Assembly: GCF_017051705.1 (NCBI RefSeq)
Contig: NZ_JAFIDJ010000001.1
Location: 2,385,786 to 2,449,785, forward strand
DNA length: 64,000 bases
Direction: 5' to 3'
From: Algoriphagus lutimaris
Lineage (GTDB): Bacteria; Bacteroidota; Bacteroidia; Cytophagales; Cyclobacteriaceae
Every line of letters starts with the position of its first letter. Positions within the stretch are counted from its first letter, which is position 1. Position numbers and translations under genes: made by a program. A model generated the notes under the pieces. That model searched no databases and was not told the origin of the DNA. It saw nothing but the letters and a program-made list of their open reading frames with translations. This document shows positions 62,528 through 64,000 of this stretch, piece after piece.

Positions 62528-64000
62528 ATGAACCATAGGGTAATACAAATTCATCCCAAGGACAATGTTTTAGTAGCCTTACAGGATTTAGAAGCAGGAG
62601 AACCATATTCCATTGCAGGTATAGAAGGAATCTTACAGGCTCCGGTTTCTGCTAAACATAAATTCGCAATGGAGGACCTATGCAAGGGAGATTTAATTTA
62701 TATGTATGGAGGTATTGTGGGCAAAGCAGTGGTAGATATTCCTTCAGGCTATCCCCTGACCACATCCAATATCAGTCATGAAGCAGAAAGCTTTGGAGAA
62801 AAAACAGAAGATTACCACTGGGAAGCTCCTGATGTAAGCAAATTTCAAAACAGGACCTTTCAAGGTTTTCACCGAAGTGACGGACAAGTTGGAACGGATA
62901 ATTACTGGTTGGTTATTCCCTTGGTATTTTGTGAAAATCGAAATGTAGATACTATCAAGGAAGCTTTTTTGGAAGAATTAGGATTTGCCAAACCTAATCC
63001 ATACAAGCAACTGGTCAAGGAAATGGCTTTGCACTACCAAGCGGGAGACCAAGCAGCAATCGCCAATCTTTCAGTTTCCACATTTACAGAAAGGAAGGAT
63101 TCAAAATTATTTCAACATGTAGATGGTATTAAATTTCTAAATCATCAGGGAGGATGTGGTGGAGTAAGACAGGATTCCGAAGCTCTTTGCACCTTACTGG
63201 CTGGATACATCAATAATCCTAATACAGCCGGAGCAACGGTCTTAAGCTTGGGATGTCAAAATGCACAAGCTTCCATCTTAGAACAGAAACTGAAAGAGAT
63301 GAATCCTGATTTCCAAAAACCATTGATCATTTTGGAGCAGCAAAAGGAAGGAACAGAGCAGCAATTATTGACCCATGCCATCAAAGAAACATTCCTTGGA
63401 TTAGCTGAGGTAAATAAACTACGTAGGCAACCCGCTCCATTGAATAAATTGACGGTGGGATTAGAGTGTGGTGGTTCAGATGGTTTTTCTGGTATTTCAG
63501 CCAATCCATCTGTGGGATATGCTGCGGATCTCATCGTCGCTCTTGGAGGAAAAGCAATTCTATCTGAATTCCCTGAACTATGCGGAGTGGAACAAGAACT
63601 GATCAACAGATGCGTAACCCATGAAAGTGCAGAGAAATTTTCAGCATTAATGAGATCTTATGCTTCTGCTGCAGAGGCAGTAGGTTCCGGTTTTGACATG
63701 AACCCCTCTCCTGGAAATATCAAAGATGGATTGATCACAGATGCAATGAAATCTTCGGGAGCCGCAAAAAAAGGAGGTACCTCTCCAGTCACAGATGTAT
63801 TGGATTACGGAGAAATTGTCAGAAAACCAGGTCTAAATTTGCTTTGCACCCCTGGGAATGATGTGGAAAGCACCACTGCAATGGCTGGTTCTGGAGCCAA
63901 TGTGATTCTTTTCACTACAGGTTTAGGCACTCCCACCGGAAATCCAATCACACCAGTTATCAAAGTATCCAGCAACCGCCGTTTGGCGGAAAGGATGCCA
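62528..64000 (+). CDS. uxaA: Altronate dehydratase UxaA (3' partial)
   Basis: 491 codons are open to the right edge; full-length proteins are about 540 residues, so roughly the last 50 are missing. An N-terminal SAF-type domain (about 1-100, with M-Y-G-G-I-V-G-K-A) is followed by the UxaA catalytic region: F-H-R-S-D-G-Q-V-G-T-D-N-Y-W, the H-Q-G-G-C-G-G motif, G-C-Q-N-A-Q, and L-E-C-G-G-S-D-G-F-S-G-I-S-A-N-P with the conserved cysteine/iron ligands. It dehydrates D-altronate to 2-keto-3-deoxygluconate in the galacturonate branch of hexuronate breakdown. It is divergent from a TRAP transporter. Confidence 0.95.
   Translation, partial: MNHRVIQIHPKDNVLVALQDLEAGEPYSIAGIEGILQAPVSAKHKFAMEDLCKGDLIYMYGGIVGKAVVDIPSGYPLTTSNISHEAESFGEKTEDYHWEAPDVSKFQNRTFQGFHRSDGQVGTDNYWLVIPLVFCENRNVDTIKEAFLEELGFAKPNPYKQLVKEMALHYQAGDQAAIANLSVSTFTERKDSKLFQHVDGIKFLNHQGGCGGVRQDSEALCTLLAGYINNPNTAGATVLSLGCQNAQASILEQKLKEMNPDFQKPLIILEQQKEGTEQQLLTHAIKETFLGLAEVNKLRRQPAPLNKLTVGLECGGSDGFSGISANPSVGYAADLIVALGGKAILSEFPELCGVEQELINRCVTHESAEKFSALMRSYASAAEAVGSGFDMNPSPGNIKDGLITDAMKSSGAAKKGGTSPVTDVLDYGEIVRKPGLNLLCTPGNDVESTTAMAGSGANVILFTTGLGTPTGNPITPVIKVSSNRRLAERMP

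Noticed and set aside
63256-63606. Minus-strand open frame of 116 codons within uxaA
   Set aside because: Antisense to the conserved uxaA frame; no family features.
1-64000. CRISPR arrays, tRNA/rRNA genes, insertion sequences, prophage or toxin-antitoxin pairs
   Set aside because: Looked for direct repeats, transposase motifs, cloverleaf-like stretches and paired small genes; nothing convincing was found. The HI0074-like gene is the only toxin-antitoxin-related candidate and lacks a partner.

Overview
The window looks like chromosomal DNA of a Bacteroidota bacterium, most likely order Cytophagales (Algoriphagus/Cyclobacteriaceae-like; this placement is inference). The signs are moderate-to-low GC, A-rich leaders with almost no Shine-Dalgarno sequences, several TAnnTTTG -7 boxes, BtuB/BtuG-type TonB-dependent B12 uptake, a beta-propeller sensor kinase of the Reg_prop/Y_Y_Y type, many lipoproteins, and a TonB receptor and metalloprotease of Bacteroidota type. 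I see no insertion sequences, phage genes, CRISPR array, tRNA or rRNA. Gene density is high, and several operons are joined by 4-nt ATGA or 1-nt TAATG overlaps.

Layout. 1-17.3 kb is rich in proteostasis and envelope-stress genes: the tail of a SulP transporter, a serine hydrolase, an HtrA/Do protease, Hsp20, an MscS channel, a cold-shock protein, a SixA-like phosphatase, an SDR, HslU, Lon, dxr-rseP, a second HtrA/Do protease and a solitary HI0074-type protein. 17.3-23.9 kb is a complete cobalamin uptake locus: a minus-strand cobalamin riboswitch leads btuB-btuG, and btuF-btuC-btuD is divergent. 23.9-25.9 kb holds a MarR regulator and a ferredoxin reductase/2Fe-2S ferredoxin pair that share operator-like sequences. 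26-34.5 kb contains small secreted proteins, a DUF389 membrane protein, an M28 peptidase, a Dph6-type PP-loop ligase and a CitMHS transporter/AtuA/AtuA-ferredoxin-fold operon. 34.5-43.3 kb holds an AGE epimerase lipoprotein, methylmalonyl-CoA mutase (mutA-mutB), dnaA, and the MutAB chaperone GTPase meaB.

43.3-46.4 kb carries hemJ-SCO-cytochrome c, a lipoprotein and a class IV aminotransferase. 46.4-53.4 kb is a minus-strand block: a propeller sensor kinase, a REC-histidine kinase, an FtsX-type ABC transporter and a DUF3299 protein. 53.5-59.3 kb holds sucD, a PliG-like lysozyme inhibitor, a large zinc metalloprotease and an ABC-F protein. 59.4-64 kb holds a TRAP transporter (DctP-Q-M) divergent from altronate dehydratase uxaA, which runs off the window. 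A LacI-type palindrome overlaps the uxaA promoter.

Together, B12 import (BtuB/G/F/C/D), the B12-dependent mutase (MutA/MutB) and its protecting GTPase (MeaB) lie within 26 kb, and sucD (a downstream step for succinyl-CoA) is nearby. The points most worth a second look are the paired MarR-type operators, the LacI-type operator at uxaA, the G10 tract in mutA, the CitMHS-AtuA module, the two-kinase/ABC/DUF3299 block with a His/Glu-rich permease loop, and the apparently transcribed gap between rseP and lon. No wholly new system is proven by sequence alone.
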